Source of the DNA: Streptomyces sp. CB09001
GTDB taxonomy: Bacteria > Actinomycetota > Actinomycetes > Streptomycetales > Streptomycetaceae
DNA length: 64,000 nt
Reading direction: 5' to 3'
Assembly: GCF_003369795.1 (NCBI RefSeq)
Contig: NZ_CP026730.1
Coordinates: 124,001-188,000, forward strand
Shown: one piece after another, positions 25,947 through 36,632 of the stretch
Position numbering within the stretch: position 1 is the first letter of the stretch
Layout: each line of letters opens with the position of its first letter
Notes under the pieces: model-generated
What the model was told of the DNA's origin: nothing
The model's database searches: none
What the model saw: only the letters and a program-made list of their open reading frames with translations
Translations under genes and position numbers: made by a program

Positions 25947-26831
25947 ATGCGCACCGAGATGAAGTCGTCCCCCATCGTGGTCGGCGTCGATGCCGATACC
26001 GAGAGGCGCGCGGCTCTTGCCTGGGCCGCCGACGAGGCCCGGCGTCGACGGCGGCCACTGGCCCTCGTACACGCCCAGGGTGAACCGCTTCCGGGGAGCA
26101 GGCAGGATCCCAGTCTCCCCTCATGGCAACAGTGGCGCGACGAACCGCACGCCAAAGGAAACGCCGTGCTCGAGGACGCGCTGGCTTTCGTCGAGAAGCG
26201 CTGCCCCGGCGTCGCGGCGTCCGCGCTGCTGGCCGAGGGACATCCCGCGTGGGTTCTGGCCGAACAGTCGCGTCATGCGGCGCTGGTGGTGGTCGGCTCA
26301 CGGCACCTGGGAGCCGCACGTGAGCTGTTCTCCTCCGCCGCTGTGGCGCTGCCGCTGAGCGCGCGGTCGGCATGCCCGGTCGTCGTTCTGCGCGAGGACG
26401 AGCACACGACCCGACAGCCGCCCCATCTGGTCGTCGGCGTGGACGGCAGCCCGAACTCGGCGGCGGCCGTGGACTTCGCGTTCGAGGAGGCCGAACTGCG
26501 CGGCGCGAACCTGCGCGCCCTGTATGTCTGGCACACCCCTCTGCTCGGTGCCTTGGACGAACGCGCCGCACTGCAGGAGTGCCGGCGGGTGCTGGCCGAG
26601 ACGACGGCGGGGCGTACCGCGGCCCGTCCGAGCGTGGAACTGCACCACGAGGTGGTCGAGGGGCACCCGGTCCAGGAACTGAGCAGAGCCGCTGCGGATG
26701 CCCTCGGTCTGGTCGTGGGCACCCGAGGGCGCGGCGGCTTCCGCGGCATGCTGCTGGGCTCCGTCAGTCAGGGCATTCTGCATCATGCGTACTGCCCGGT
26801 GTTCCTCGTCCCCCACCGGCAACACCAGTGA
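25947..26831 (+). CDS. Universal stress protein, two USP domains
   Basis: 294 residues, second of the tandem set. Domain 1 begins SSPIVVGVDADTERRAALAWA; its loop VGSRHLGAARELFSSAAVAL is degenerate and may not bind ATP. Domain 2 begins PHLVVGVDGSPNSAAAVDFAF with an intact loop GTRGRGGFRGMLLGSVSQG, followed by YCPVFLVPH. ATG 25947 follows AGTGGAGGCGC. Divergence among the three tandem copies suggests old duplications rather than recent ones. Confidence 0.93.
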   Translation: MRTEMKSSPIVVGVDADTERRAALAWAADEARRRRRPLALVHAQGEPLPGSRQDPSLPSWQQWRDEPHAKGNAVLEDALAFVEKRCPGVAASALLAEGHPAWVLAEQSRHAALVVVGSRHLGAARELFSSAAVALPLSARSACPVVVLREDEHTTRQPPHLVVGVDGSPNSAAAVDFAFEEAELRGANLRALYVWHTPLLGALDERAALQECRRVLAETTAGRTAARPSVELHHEVVEGHPVQELSRAAADALGLVVGTRGRGGFRGMLLGSVSQGILHHAYCPVFLVPHRQHQ

Positions 26832-26868
26832 TCCTCCGGAAGCTCACGCTCAGGGAAGGTGCTCGGTC

Positions 26869-27759
26869 ATGACGCAAACCGTGGTGGTGGGAGTGGACGG
26901 CTCCCCGTCGAGTTCGAGAGCGGTGAGGACAGCGGCCCGGGAGGCGGAACTGCGTGGTGCCGGACTGCGGCTGGTGCATGCCTTCGGATGGCCGATGCCG
27001 CACGTGCCGCCAGGCGGCCCGCCCTGGAATCCGGACACCCGGGACGTGCGCGAGCTGGCCGACGGCACACTGGCCGATGCGGAACGGCTGGCGCGCGAAG
27101 TGGCTCCGCGTGTGGAGACCACCCGCCACGTCACCGTGGGCGAGCCGCTGATGGTGCTGGAGATCGCGTCTCGCACGGCTTCCGTCGTGGTGGTCGGCAG
27201 TCGCGGCCTGAACGCCTTCACCAGCCTGCTGCTCGGCTCCACCGCAGGGCATCTGGCGGCCCACGCCCGCTGTCCGGTGCTGGTCGTCCGCGGGCGGGGC
27301 GACCCCAACGGCCCCGTGCTGCTGGGAGTGGACGACGCACCCGCATGTCGGGAGGCCGTGCGCTTCGCCTTTTCCGAGGCCTCCACGCGCGGCGCGGAGT
27401 TGCTCGCTGTACACGTGAGCGGGTCAGGAAGCGTCGACGCGTACGACGGACCCGCCGACCCGCCCTTCGTGACGCGAGACGCGAGGCGTGAGCGAGTCCA
27501 CGCCGAGCACGTGCTCGATTCAGTGCTGGCAGCCCCCGCGGACGAGTACGCCCATGTCACGGTGCGTCGTATGCCCGTCGTCGGCCGGGTGCGCCCAACG
27601 CTCGTGGAGGCCAGCGCCGACGCCCAACTTCTTGTGGTGGGTGCTCGTGGCAGGGGCGGGTTCGCCGGCCTGCTGCTCGGTTCCGTCAGCCAGGCTCTCC
27701 TGCACCATGCGCAGTGCCCCGTCGTCGTCGCCCGCCACGCCGGTCCTCCAGTGCCGTGA
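26869..27759 (+). CDS. Universal stress protein, two USP domains
   Basis: 296 residues, third of the tandem set. Domain 1: TVVVGVDGSPSSSRAVRTAA, loop VGSRGLNAFTSLLLGSTAGH. Domain 2: GPVLLGVDDAPACREAVRFAF, loop VGARGRGGFAGLLLGSVSQA, then QCPVVVARH. ATG at 26869 has GGGAAGG upstream, 37 bp after the previous stop. A strong hairpin at 27766-27796 ends the unit. Most like the protein at 25027. Confidence 0.94.
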   Translation: MTQTVVVGVDGSPSSSRAVRTAAREAELRGAGLRLVHAFGWPMPHVPPGGPPWNPDTRDVRELADGTLADAERLAREVAPRVETTRHVTVGEPLMVLEIASRTASVVVVGSRGLNAFTSLLLGSTAGHLAAHARCPVLVVRGRGDPNGPVLLGVDDAPACREAVRFAFSEASTRGAELLAVHVSGSGSVDAYDGPADPPFVTRDARRERVHAEHVLDSVLAAPADEYAHVTVRRMPVVGRVRPTLVEASADAQLLVVGARGRGGFAGLLLGSVSQALLHHAQCPVVVARHAGPPVP

Positions 27760-27765
27760 GCCGGG

Positions 27766-27796
27766 GGCCCGGACTCTGTTCGCCGGAGTCCGGGCC
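27766..27796. terminator. Strong bidirectional terminator hairpin
   Basis: GGCCCGGACTC (27766-27776) pairs perfectly with GAGTCCGGGCC (27786-27796), loop 9 nt. It sits in the 41 bp between the convergent USP and CBS-BON genes. Confidence 0.75.
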
Positions 27797-27800
27797 GCCG

Positions 27801-28496
27801 TCAGATCTCGGTCAGTAGATCGTCCACCTCGCTGACGTCGGCGATGCGCTTCACGGCATCGGTCAGAGCAGCGATACGCGCCGCGTTGAGTGCGCCCGTG
27901 AGCGTGACGACACCGTTGCGTACCCGCACCCTCACCTGAGAACTCGGGATGTCGAGTTCACGCAGGACGCGGTCCGCGATCTCGTCGTGGATGGCGCTGT
28001 CGTCGCGCACCAGGGCATGCAGCAGTTCGTTCCGGGTGACCACTCCCACGAGCCGGTCGTGGTGATCGGTGACGTAGATCTGCCGGACCCTTGCCCGCGC
28101 TGCCGTCCGTGCTGCTTCGATCACGGCCGTCCATGGCCGGACCGTGACCACCGGTGCAGTCATCAGCGCGGCCGCTGTCTCCTTCGCGACCGGCACCTTC
28201 GCTTTCGGGAACAACCGGACGGGCCCGGTGCCGCCCTTCGGCCCGGCGAGCGTCGCGGCACGGGCCAGCAGATCGGATTCCGCCACCACACCGATGACGC
28301 GCCGGTCGTCGTCCGTCACGGGCATGGCCTCCGCATGCCTGCGTGCCATCGCGCGAGCGACGTCCAGAAGCGGGGTCCCGGCGGTAACGGTCGGCACGGC
28401 GCCCGAGCGCCGCATGATGTCGGACACCCGGAGGTCCGCGACCACCCGCGGCCGCGCCGCCCGCCAACGTGCGTCTCCGCCCCGCTGCCCCTCCAT
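27801..28496 (-). CDS. CBS-pair and BON domain protein (N-terminus uncertain)
   Basis: 231 residues from ATG 28496. CBS1: VSDIMRRSGAVPTVTAGTPL...RVIGVVAESDLLARA. CBS2: AALMTAPVVTVRPWTAVIEAA...LVGVVTRNELLHALVR. BON: VRVRVRNGVVTLTGALNAA. It is the most divergent of the four paralogues. The ATG at 28496 has no good ribosome-binding site, whereas an ATG at 28606 in another frame has GGGAGG at ideal spacing and opens MSDQAQRTLQHRQEHMVRYL. An indel between the two may have cut off the real N-terminus. Perfect OsdR-like tandem boxes lie 67 bp above 28606. Confidence 0.88.
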   Translation of the reverse strand: MEGQRGGDARWRAARPRVVADLRVSDIMRRSGAVPTVTAGTPLLDVARAMARRHAEAMPVTDDDRRVIGVVAESDLLARAATLAGPKGGTGPVRLFPKAKVPVAKETAAALMTAPVVTVRPWTAVIEAARTAARARVRQIYVTDHHDRLVGVVTRNELLHALVRDDSAIHDEIADRVLRELDIPSSQVRVRVRNGVVTLTGALNAARIAALTDAVKRIADVSEVDDLLTEI

Positions 28497-28672
28497 GGGA
28501 GAGGCTCTCCTCGGGCGGCCTCAGCCGAGTGGGATGCCATGGCCTGCAGATAGCGCACCATATGTTCTTGCCGGTGTTGCAACGTCCGTTGCGCTTGGTC
28601 GCTCATGGCAACCTCCCACACTCCGGTTCACGTCTCCCACTCCACCGTCTCTCGGGCACCGGGCCGAGCCCA

Positions 28673-28707
28673 GGGTCGCCCGGCCCCGTCCTCGCGCCGA
28701 TCGGCCC
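28673..28707. promoter_or_regulatory. Tandem OsdR/DevR-like boxes, 21-bp spacing
   Basis: GGGTCGCCCGGCCC (28673-28686) is a full match and GCGCCGATCGGCCC (28694-28707) has one mismatch; spacing 21 bp. They fill the short gap between the histidine-kinase gene and the CBS-BON gene downstream of it, giving the latter its own promoter. Confidence 0.6.
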
Positions 28708-28709
28708 GG

Positions 28710-30473
28710 CTACGCCGGCGTTGCTTCCTCTCTCCCCTGTCCCTCCGCGGTATCCACCGGTGCCCACCAGACGAGGCGTGTGCCGTCGCCTTCCCGAGCC
28801 TCCAGTTCGAGCTCTCCCCCGCATGTCCGCGCCCGCTCCTCCATGTTCCGCAGACCGCTGCGGCGACCCCCAGGAGCGAAACCCACACCGTTGTCACTTA
28901 CCGTGAGCCGCACCTTCTTGCCGTCCGTCTCCAGAAGGACGTCGACATGGTCGGCACGCGCGTGCCCGGCGACGTTGGCGAGCGCCTCTGACAGGACGGC
29001 CAGAATGTGGTCCGCGATCTCCCCGGCCACGTGCGTATCCAGCAGGCCCGCCATGCGAACGCTGGGAGCGAAGCCGAGAACGGCCACCGCATCTCCCACC
29101 GCTCCCACGGTCCGGGTACGGAGACCGGGGGTCGCTTCGTCGTCCCGGGAACGCAGGCCGAAGATCGTCGATCTGATGATCTTGATCGTCTCGTCGAGAT
29201 CGTTCACTGCCCGCAGCACACGCTGCCGGGCCTTGTCGTGGTCGATCAGCTTCCCGGCACTCTGCAGCGTCATAGCGGTGGCGAACAAACGCTGGATCGC
29301 GAGATCGTGCAGGTCACGGGCGATCCGGTCTCTGTCCTCCAGCACAGCGATCTGTTCCGCGTCACGGCGACGATCGGCCAACTCCATCGCCACGGCCGCC
29401 TGAGCAGCGAAGACCTGCAAGGACTCGGTCTCACGATCACTGAAGGAAACACCGCCGCCCTCGCGCGCCAGGAGCACCACGCCACGCACGCCTTCGCTCG
29501 ACCCGATGGGCACGGTCACCGCCGGGCCCAGCCCCTCGAACCGCCGAGGGCCGGCCGAGATCCGCTGGTCCCGGGACACGTCCGGGCTGCTCACCGGCAC
29601 ACCTTGCACGAAAGCTTCGCCGACAAGCGTCCCCTGAACGGGCAGGACCATCCCGCGCAGCACCTCGGCCTCCTTCCCGATGGCGAGTTCCACCGCCAAT
29701 GAGTCGGTGCCGCGGACCGGGATGGCCACCACCCCCAGCGCCGCGGCGGTGATCTCTCGACTCCGTTGCGCGATCAGCTCCAGAACGTCGCTCTGCTCAG
29801 CACCCGACATGAGCGACTCGGCGATCTCCGCGTTCGCCTGGAGCCAGCGCTCACGCAACCGGGACTCCTCGTAGAGCCGCGCGTTGTCGATGGCCACACC
29901 GGCAGCAACCGCCAGCGTCGACAACACTGACTCGTCGTCCTCGTCGAACTGCAGACCACCACGCTTCTCGGTGAGATACAGGTTGCCGAAGACATGGTCG
30001 CGTACGCGGATCGGCACTCCGAGGAAGCTGTTCATCGGGGGATGGTTCGCCGGGAAGCCGTACGAAGCCGGATGCTGGGAGAGCTTCGGGAGCCGCAGCG
30101 GCTCCGGGTTTCGAATCAGCTCACCGAGGATCCCGTGTCCTTCAGGGAAATGACCGATGCGCGCGATCTGCTCGTCGTCGACACCCACCGTGTAGAAGGC
30201 GGACAGGCTCCGGCCGTCCGGGCCGATCACGCCAAGTGCCGCATATTCCGCGTCAACGAGAGTCGCCGCAGCTTCGACGATCGTCCGGAGGGCTTGTTCC
30301 AATTGCAGATCACGCCCTACAAGAAGCACGGCTTCCAGGAGGCTGTGCACGCGGTCCCGCGTTCCACGGGCCGCGTCCAGACGGGCCTGCAGTTCCCCCA
30401 ACAGCTCGTCGAGTCTCAGCTGCGGCAGCTGCACAGACGCGTCCCGGGCCTCTTCGGAGCTTCCCACTGCCAT
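28710..30473 (-). CDS. osdK: DosS/DevS-like GAF-GAF histidine kinase (OsdK type)
   Basis: 587 residues: two GAF domains (about 55-200 and 225-370), a HisKA_3 dimer box with the phosphorylated histidine in RIARDLHDLAIQRLF (His389), then HATPase with DNGVGF and GLRNMEERA. GAF-A keeps the haem ligand of mycobacterial DosS (H of FPANHPPM, His144) and the distal tyrosine 22 residues on (FGNLYLTEK, Tyr166), so it should be a haem-based gas or redox sensor. GGAGG is too close to ATG 30473; GTG 30467 is a likely true start. The symbol follows S. coelicolor by similarity. Its probable partner regulator is 11 kb away at 41366. Confidence 0.9.
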   Translation of the reverse strand: MAVGSSEEARDASVQLPQLRLDELLGELQARLDAARGTRDRVHSLLEAVLLVGRDLQLEQALRTIVEAAATLVDAEYAALGVIGPDGRSLSAFYTVGVDDEQIARIGHFPEGHGILGELIRNPEPLRLPKLSQHPASYGFPANHPPMNSFLGVPIRVRDHVFGNLYLTEKRGGLQFDEDDESVLSTLAVAAGVAIDNARLYEESRLRERWLQANAEIAESLMSGAEQSDVLELIAQRSREITAAALGVVAIPVRGTDSLAVELAIGKEAEVLRGMVLPVQGTLVGEAFVQGVPVSSPDVSRDQRISAGPRRFEGLGPAVTVPIGSSEGVRGVVLLAREGGGVSFSDRETESLQVFAAQAAVAMELADRRRDAEQIAVLEDRDRIARDLHDLAIQRLFATAMTLQSAGKLIDHDKARQRVLRAVNDLDETIKIIRSTIFGLRSRDDEATPGLRTRTVGAVGDAVAVLGFAPSVRMAGLLDTHVAGEIADHILAVLSEALANVAGHARADHVDVLLETDGKKVRLTVSDNGVGFAPGGRRSGLRNMEERARTCGGELELEAREGDGTRLVWWAPVDTAEGQGREEATPA

Positions 30474-30784
30474 GCCTCCGTGCCCTCGGGCTCTCGACCG
30501 GCCAGACACTCTCTTGCCACAGTAACGGCTCACGTTGGGAGAGCAACGCCGACGAAGCACGGAGCCGGAAGCAGACGCGTGTGGCGTACGCCTTCCAGCA
30601 GTACACGGGTTCGCGGGCATTTGACCATCCGCCGTGAACCGCTCCGTGCAGCAGCGGTCGCGACGCACCGCGCGGCGTAGCGAAAGTACTGAGATGCTGG
30701 AGGTGAAACAGCGCTGTCCGCGGGTGTACCTCGACAACCCGGTAGGGAACCGACGACCGGGTCCTGGCCGGACGGAGGACGGAA
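30474..30784. other. 311-bp divergent intergenic region
   Basis: Between the sensor kinase (minus) and the SHOCT membrane protein (plus). No OsdR-like box, terminator or gene was found here; TTGACC at about 30621 has no clear -10 partner. Confidence 0.4.
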
Positions 30785-31237
30785 ATGGACGCACAAACCT
30801 ACCTTGCGTACGACTACCCGCTGCTCGGAGCCTTCTGGACGATGCTGATGATCTTCCTGTGGGTCATGTGGTTCGTCCTCCTGTTCCGCGTTGTCATCGA
30901 CGTCCTCAGGGACGACGAACTGAACGGCTGGACGAAGGCCGGGTGGCTGGTGTTCTGCATCGTCCTGCCTTTCCTGGGTGTGCTCGTTTACGTGATCGTC
31001 CGTGGCAGGGACATGGGCCGCAGGGAAACGACCCGGGCCCGTGCGCAGCAGCAGGAGTTCGACGCCTACGTCAGAAAGACAGCGGCCGGAGGCTCAAGCA
31101 GCGTCGACGAACTGGCCCGGCTTTCCGAGATCCGGGACCGGGGTGCCATCACGAACGAAGAGTTCCGCAGGGCCAAGGAGCTTGTTCTCTCTGGTCACGG
31201 TCCGGCAGAACGGGCCGGTGATGGAGAGACGTCATGA
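30785..31237 (+). CDS. PLDc_N-type two-helix membrane protein with SHOCT domain
   Basis: 150 residues. Two membrane helices: about 12-36 (LLGAFWTMLMIFLWVMWFVL) and 52-72 (GWLVFCIVLPFLGVLVYVIV), the PLDc_N cardiolipin-synthase N-terminal type. A charged linker leads to a SHOCT motif near 118-135 (VDELARLSEIRDRGAITNEE, FRRAKELVL). Likely a small membrane-remodelling or oligomerising protein; function unknown. GGAGGACGGAA before the ATG. Overlaps the next gene by 4 bp (ATGA). Confidence 0.9.
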   Translation: MDAQTYLAYDYPLLGAFWTMLMIFLWVMWFVLLFRVVIDVLRDDELNGWTKAGWLVFCIVLPFLGVLVYVIVRGRDMGRRETTRARAQQQEFDAYVRKTAAGGSSSVDELARLSEIRDRGAITNEEFRRAKELVLSGHGPAERAGDGETS

Positions 31238-31497
31238 CTCGGACCAGCACGGACAAGGCGCACGGATCGTTCCTTTCCCGCCCCGGCGTCCGCCGTCTCA
31301 TACCATTCGCGGTGATCACCGCGATCGCGCTGATCTTCATTTTCGAGAACAGCGCGAGTGTTGAGATCCGTTTGCTGATTCCGATCGTGACCATGCCGCT
31401 GTGGGGCGCGCTCTTGATCGCCTGGGCACTTGGCATGCTCGCCTGCCTGTTCACCCTGCGGCGACGGCCGAATCGGCACTCACGTCGGGCGGACTGA
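31234..31497 (+). CDS. LapA-domain (DUF1049) membrane protein
   Basis: 87 residues. Two membrane helices at about 20-36 (RLIPFAVITAIALIFIFENS) and 48-70 (IPIVTMPLWGALLIAWALGM), with the ENSxxVxI turn between them that marks LapA/DUF1049 proteins, then a basic tail. Translationally coupled to the SHOCT protein through ATGA, so they are likely partners in the membrane. A role in lipid or envelope assembly is known for E. coli LapA but cannot be assumed here. Confidence 0.82.
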   Translation: MTRTSTDKAHGSFLSRPGVRRLIPFAVITAIALIFIFENSASVEIRLLIPIVTMPLWGALLIAWALGMLACLFTLRRRPNRHSRRAD

Positions 31498-31603
31498 CCC
31501 CGGCCCTCGGCCATGCACGCGCAGAGCGGCGGTCACCGCCCCTGCCCGGTCCGACCAGCCCGCGGCAGTCAACACCGCCGCTGGGCTCGGCGAGTCATCG
31601 GCA

Positions 31604-31617
31604 AGGCCGAACGGCCC
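31604..31617. promoter_or_regulatory. Possible OsdR/DevR-like box before ppdK
   Basis: AGGCCGAACGGCCC matches GGGNC-N4-GNCCC with one mismatch, 112 bp before the pyruvate phosphate dikinase start. A second GGGAC half-site lies at 31626, 22 bp on. Confidence 0.35.
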
Positions 31618-31728
31618 ACCCTTCCGGGACCGGTGGGCTTCGCATCGGGCCGGCCGGTGAAGGGACGCTGGAAGCGGCATACCGTGCCGGAACCGGCACA
31701 CAGTCCTCCGAGTCGAGGAGCGGGAGAC

Positions 31729-34434
<2,706 letters not shown>

Positions 34435-34601
34435 AACCTCATGCCCTTTCTGTTCCCCGGGATCTCCCGCCGTGCTGCCGCACGTCTCCGACGGAGTGTC
34501 GAAGCTCATGAATTCGGGTTCGCCACGTGTGTGCCGTCGGCTTCGGGGGGCGGTCATTCCTCCAAACCGGGAAGGAGCGGTTCATGGCCCCGTCCGGCCC
34601 G

Positions 34602-35042
34602 TCACGAGGACGGGCGCACGCCGTACACGGTCCGTCCCGCGAGGAGTTCGCGACCAGTGACGATCTCGGGGGCGATGCGGACGAATACCTCGTCCGGCCA
34701 CGGCACCCACGAGCGTGGGCCGATCACTGTGAGACGGTCCCGCTCAACGGGGTCCGCTGTCACGGAGGCGACTCCGGTGACGACGACGCTCCAGCCGGCG
34801 TGTGTCGCCGCGTCGACTTGGTCGGCCTCGAAGGCGACGACGGCCCCGTCGACCGCGCGGACCATCTCGGACGCCGCCGAGGTGCGCAGCAGCACGGCAT
34901 CGTCCTGGTCCAGGCAGAAGTTGACCGGGAGGACTGCGGGCAGGGCGTCGCGTGTGAAGACGACCCGGCCCACATCCGCCGTTGACAGTCGCTCAAGGCA
35001 TTCCTGCCGGTCCAGTTCGCGGAACCCGTCGTTGTCGTACAT
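34602..35042 (-). CDS. Pyridoxamine 5'-phosphate oxidase-like (PNPOx_2) protein
   Basis: 146 residues, a single flavin split-barrel domain: LDRQECLERLSTADVGRVVF, then LPAVLPVNFCLDQDDAVLLR, VVAFEADQVDAATHAGWSVV and PDEVFVRIAPEIVTGRELL. It corresponds to the C-terminal domain of the two HTH-PNPOx proteins (5677, 22343) but has no HTH. Ligand (FMN, F420 or haem) unknown. ATG 35042 is taken because homologous text begins there; an earlier frame start at 35147 adds only low-complexity residues. A weak OsdR-like site with two mismatches is at 35102. Confidence 0.88.
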   Translation of the reverse strand: MYDNDGFRELDRQECLERLSTADVGRVVFTRDALPAVLPVNFCLDQDDAVLLRTSAASEMVRAVDGAVVAFEADQVDAATHAGWSVVVTGVASVTADPVERDRLTVIGPRSWVPWPDEVFVRIAPEIVTGRELLAGRTVYGVRPSS

Positions 35043-35198
35043 CAGCCGCCACCCGTATCTCGCGTGTGCGTACTCGTGATCACGGCCTTCTCTCTCCGGT
35101 CGGGACGGAGATCCACACCGCGGACTCCGCCCCTGCTTGATGATCATTCGGCGGGCGACCGCCGACGCGTCCGGCGGCGTACGTGTCCGACGCGCGGC

Positions 35199-35218
35199 CC
35201 GCCCGACGGACCGGGCGG
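35199..35218 (-). terminator. Hairpin after the alcohol dehydrogenase gene
   Basis: CCGCCCG (35199-35205) pairs with CGGGCGG (35212-35218), loop 6 nt, two bases after the dehydrogenase stop on the minus strand. Probable terminator. Confidence 0.5.
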
Positions 35219-35220
35219 CG

Positions 35221-36291
35221 TCACACCGCGTCTGCGGCGACGACTCCGCTCTGGGAACTGCCGAGGACCACCTTCAGTGCTCCGGTGTCCGCGGCGCCGG
35301 AGAAGACCTCGTACGCCTCCTCCATGCGTTCCAGTGGGAAGGTGTGGGTGACCAACTGGGCGGTGGGAAGCCGTCCGGAGGCGGTCATGCGCAGCAGCGT
35401 GGGTGTGGACCGGGTGTCGACCAAGCCGGTGGTGATCGTGACGTTCTTGATCCACAGGTCTTCCAGGTGCAGGGACGCCGGCTTGCCGTGCACGCCGACG
35501 TTGGCGACGTGCCCGCCCGGACGCACCATGCGGGTGCACATCTCGAACGTCTCCGGTACGCCCACGGCTTCGATGACGACATCGGCGCCGAGTCCCCCGG
35601 TCAGGTCGGCGACCAGTTGCTCCGGTTGCTCGCGGGCGTCTGCCACGGCGTCGGCCCCGATCTTCCTGGCGGCCTCCAACCGGGCGGCGGCCAGGTCCAC
35701 GACGACGATCCGTTCGGGCGCGAACAACCGTGCCGTGGCGACGGCGGCCAGTCCGATGGGCCCGGCGCCCACCACGACGACCGTGTCCCCCGGGCGGACG
35801 TGCCCGTTGAGCACACCCACCTCGTAGGCCGTCGGGAAGATGTCGGCCAACAGTACGGCGTCCTGGTCGGCGACCGCACCAGGCAGGGGGTGCACGGAGA
35901 GGTCCGCGTACGGAACGCGTACATACTCCGCCTGGGTCCCGTTGATCAAGTGGCCGAGGATCCAGCCGCCTCCGCCGAGGCACTGGCCGTACACGCCCTC
36001 ACGGCAGTAGCGGCACCTTCCGCAGGCGGTGATGCAGGACACCAGGACGCGGTCTCCCGGACGTACGGTGCGCACGTCCGTGCCGACCTCGACGATCTCG
36101 CCCACCGCCTCGTGGCCGAGGACGGTTCCGGGGCGCACCTCGGGGACGTCCCCCTTCAGGATGTGCAGGTCCGTGCCGCAGATCGTGACGGCGTCGACCC
36201 GGACCACCGCGTCGGTGGGCTCCTTCACGTCGGGGTCGGGTGTGTCCTCCCACCCGGACCGGCCCGGCCCGTGGAATACGTAGCTCTTCAT
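35221..36291 (-). CDS. Zinc-dependent alcohol dehydrogenase (MDR family)
   Basis: 356 residues. Catalytic zinc ligands are in ICGTDLHILKGD (Cys38) and GHEAVGEIVEVG. The structural-zinc lobe CGRCRYCREGVYGQC is complete. The Rossmann loop is VVVVGAGPIGLAAVATARLF, followed by IVVVDLAAARLEAARKIGAD; the Asp after the second strand favours NAD over NADP. Substrate unknown; a neighbour of universal stress and dormancy genes in S. coelicolor too. Tandem OsdR-like boxes are 136-170 bp upstream, so hypoxic induction for NADH re-oxidation is plausible. Confidence 0.93.
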   Translation of the reverse strand: MKSYVFHGPGRSGWEDTPDPDVKEPTDAVVRVDAVTICGTDLHILKGDVPEVRPGTVLGHEAVGEIVEVGTDVRTVRPGDRVLVSCITACGRCRYCREGVYGQCLGGGGWILGHLINGTQAEYVRVPYADLSVHPLPGAVADQDAVLLADIFPTAYEVGVLNGHVRPGDTVVVVGAGPIGLAAVATARLFAPERIVVVDLAAARLEAARKIGADAVADAREQPEQLVADLTGGLGADVVIEAVGVPETFEMCTRMVRPGGHVANVGVHGKPASLHLEDLWIKNVTITTGLVDTRSTPTLLRMTASGRLPTAQLVTHTFPLERMEEAYEVFSGAADTGALKVVLGSSQSGVVAADAV

Positions 36292-36426
36292 CGCGATGCT
36301 CACCCTCTCTGTGCTCGGGAGCCTCCGGGGCCTGGTGACCGGTCTGCACCGAGTGGGCCCACGACCGCCGGTTCGACGGGGATCGCCCCACAACTCCAGC
36401 CTGTCCACGGCAACGCGCCCACGCTT

Positions 36427-36461
36427 GGGCCGGTCGGCCCTCGCCTGTCGCCTGTCGGCCC
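36427..36461. promoter_or_regulatory. Tandem OsdR/DevR-like boxes before alcohol dehydrogenase
   Basis: GGGCCGGTCGGCCC (36427-36440) is a full match and identical to the site before the regulator gene at 42125. TCGCCTGTCGGCCC (36448-36461), 21 bp on, repeats GTCGGCCC with two mismatches in its first half. The rest of the 341-bp gap 36292-36632 holds only the hairpin at 36547. Confidence 0.6.
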
Positions 36462-36546
36462 TGGGTTGGGCAGGTTCGTGGTGCTCGCTCGTGAGGGTTA
36501 CGGCGAGCGGCCGCGAGCCCATACGCGGCGGGCAGTAGGGGCCTGT

Positions 36547-36565
36547 CAGGGGCGTTGCGCCCCTG
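36547..36565 (-). terminator. Hairpin after the GNAT-Pat gene
   Basis: CAGGGGCG (36547-36554) pairs with CGCCCCTG (36558-36565) around a 3-nt loop, 68 bp after the minus-strand stop at 36633. Ends the USP-USP-Pat unit and isolates the alcohol dehydrogenase promoter. Confidence 0.6.
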
Positions 36566-36632
36566 CAGGGAGAGCCGTGGAGCATGGGCGGTTCACCTTC
36601 CGTCGGGAATCGTCTGCCGCCCAGTCCCCTCG

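Noticed and set aside
23224..26571. Open frame of over 1100 codons on the minus strand
   Set aside because: It runs antisense to CBS, membrane and USP genes with clear motifs; composition (Arg/Gly/His-rich) is that of a GC-driven shadow.
34435..34601. Short frame starting MPFLFPGISRRAAARL after ppdK
   Set aside because: No ribosome site or family; it becomes antisense to the PNPOx gene.
35102..35115. GGGACGGAGATCCA as an OsdR-like box before the stand-alone PNPOx gene
   Set aside because: Two mismatches, one in each outer position of the second half; too weak to list as a site.
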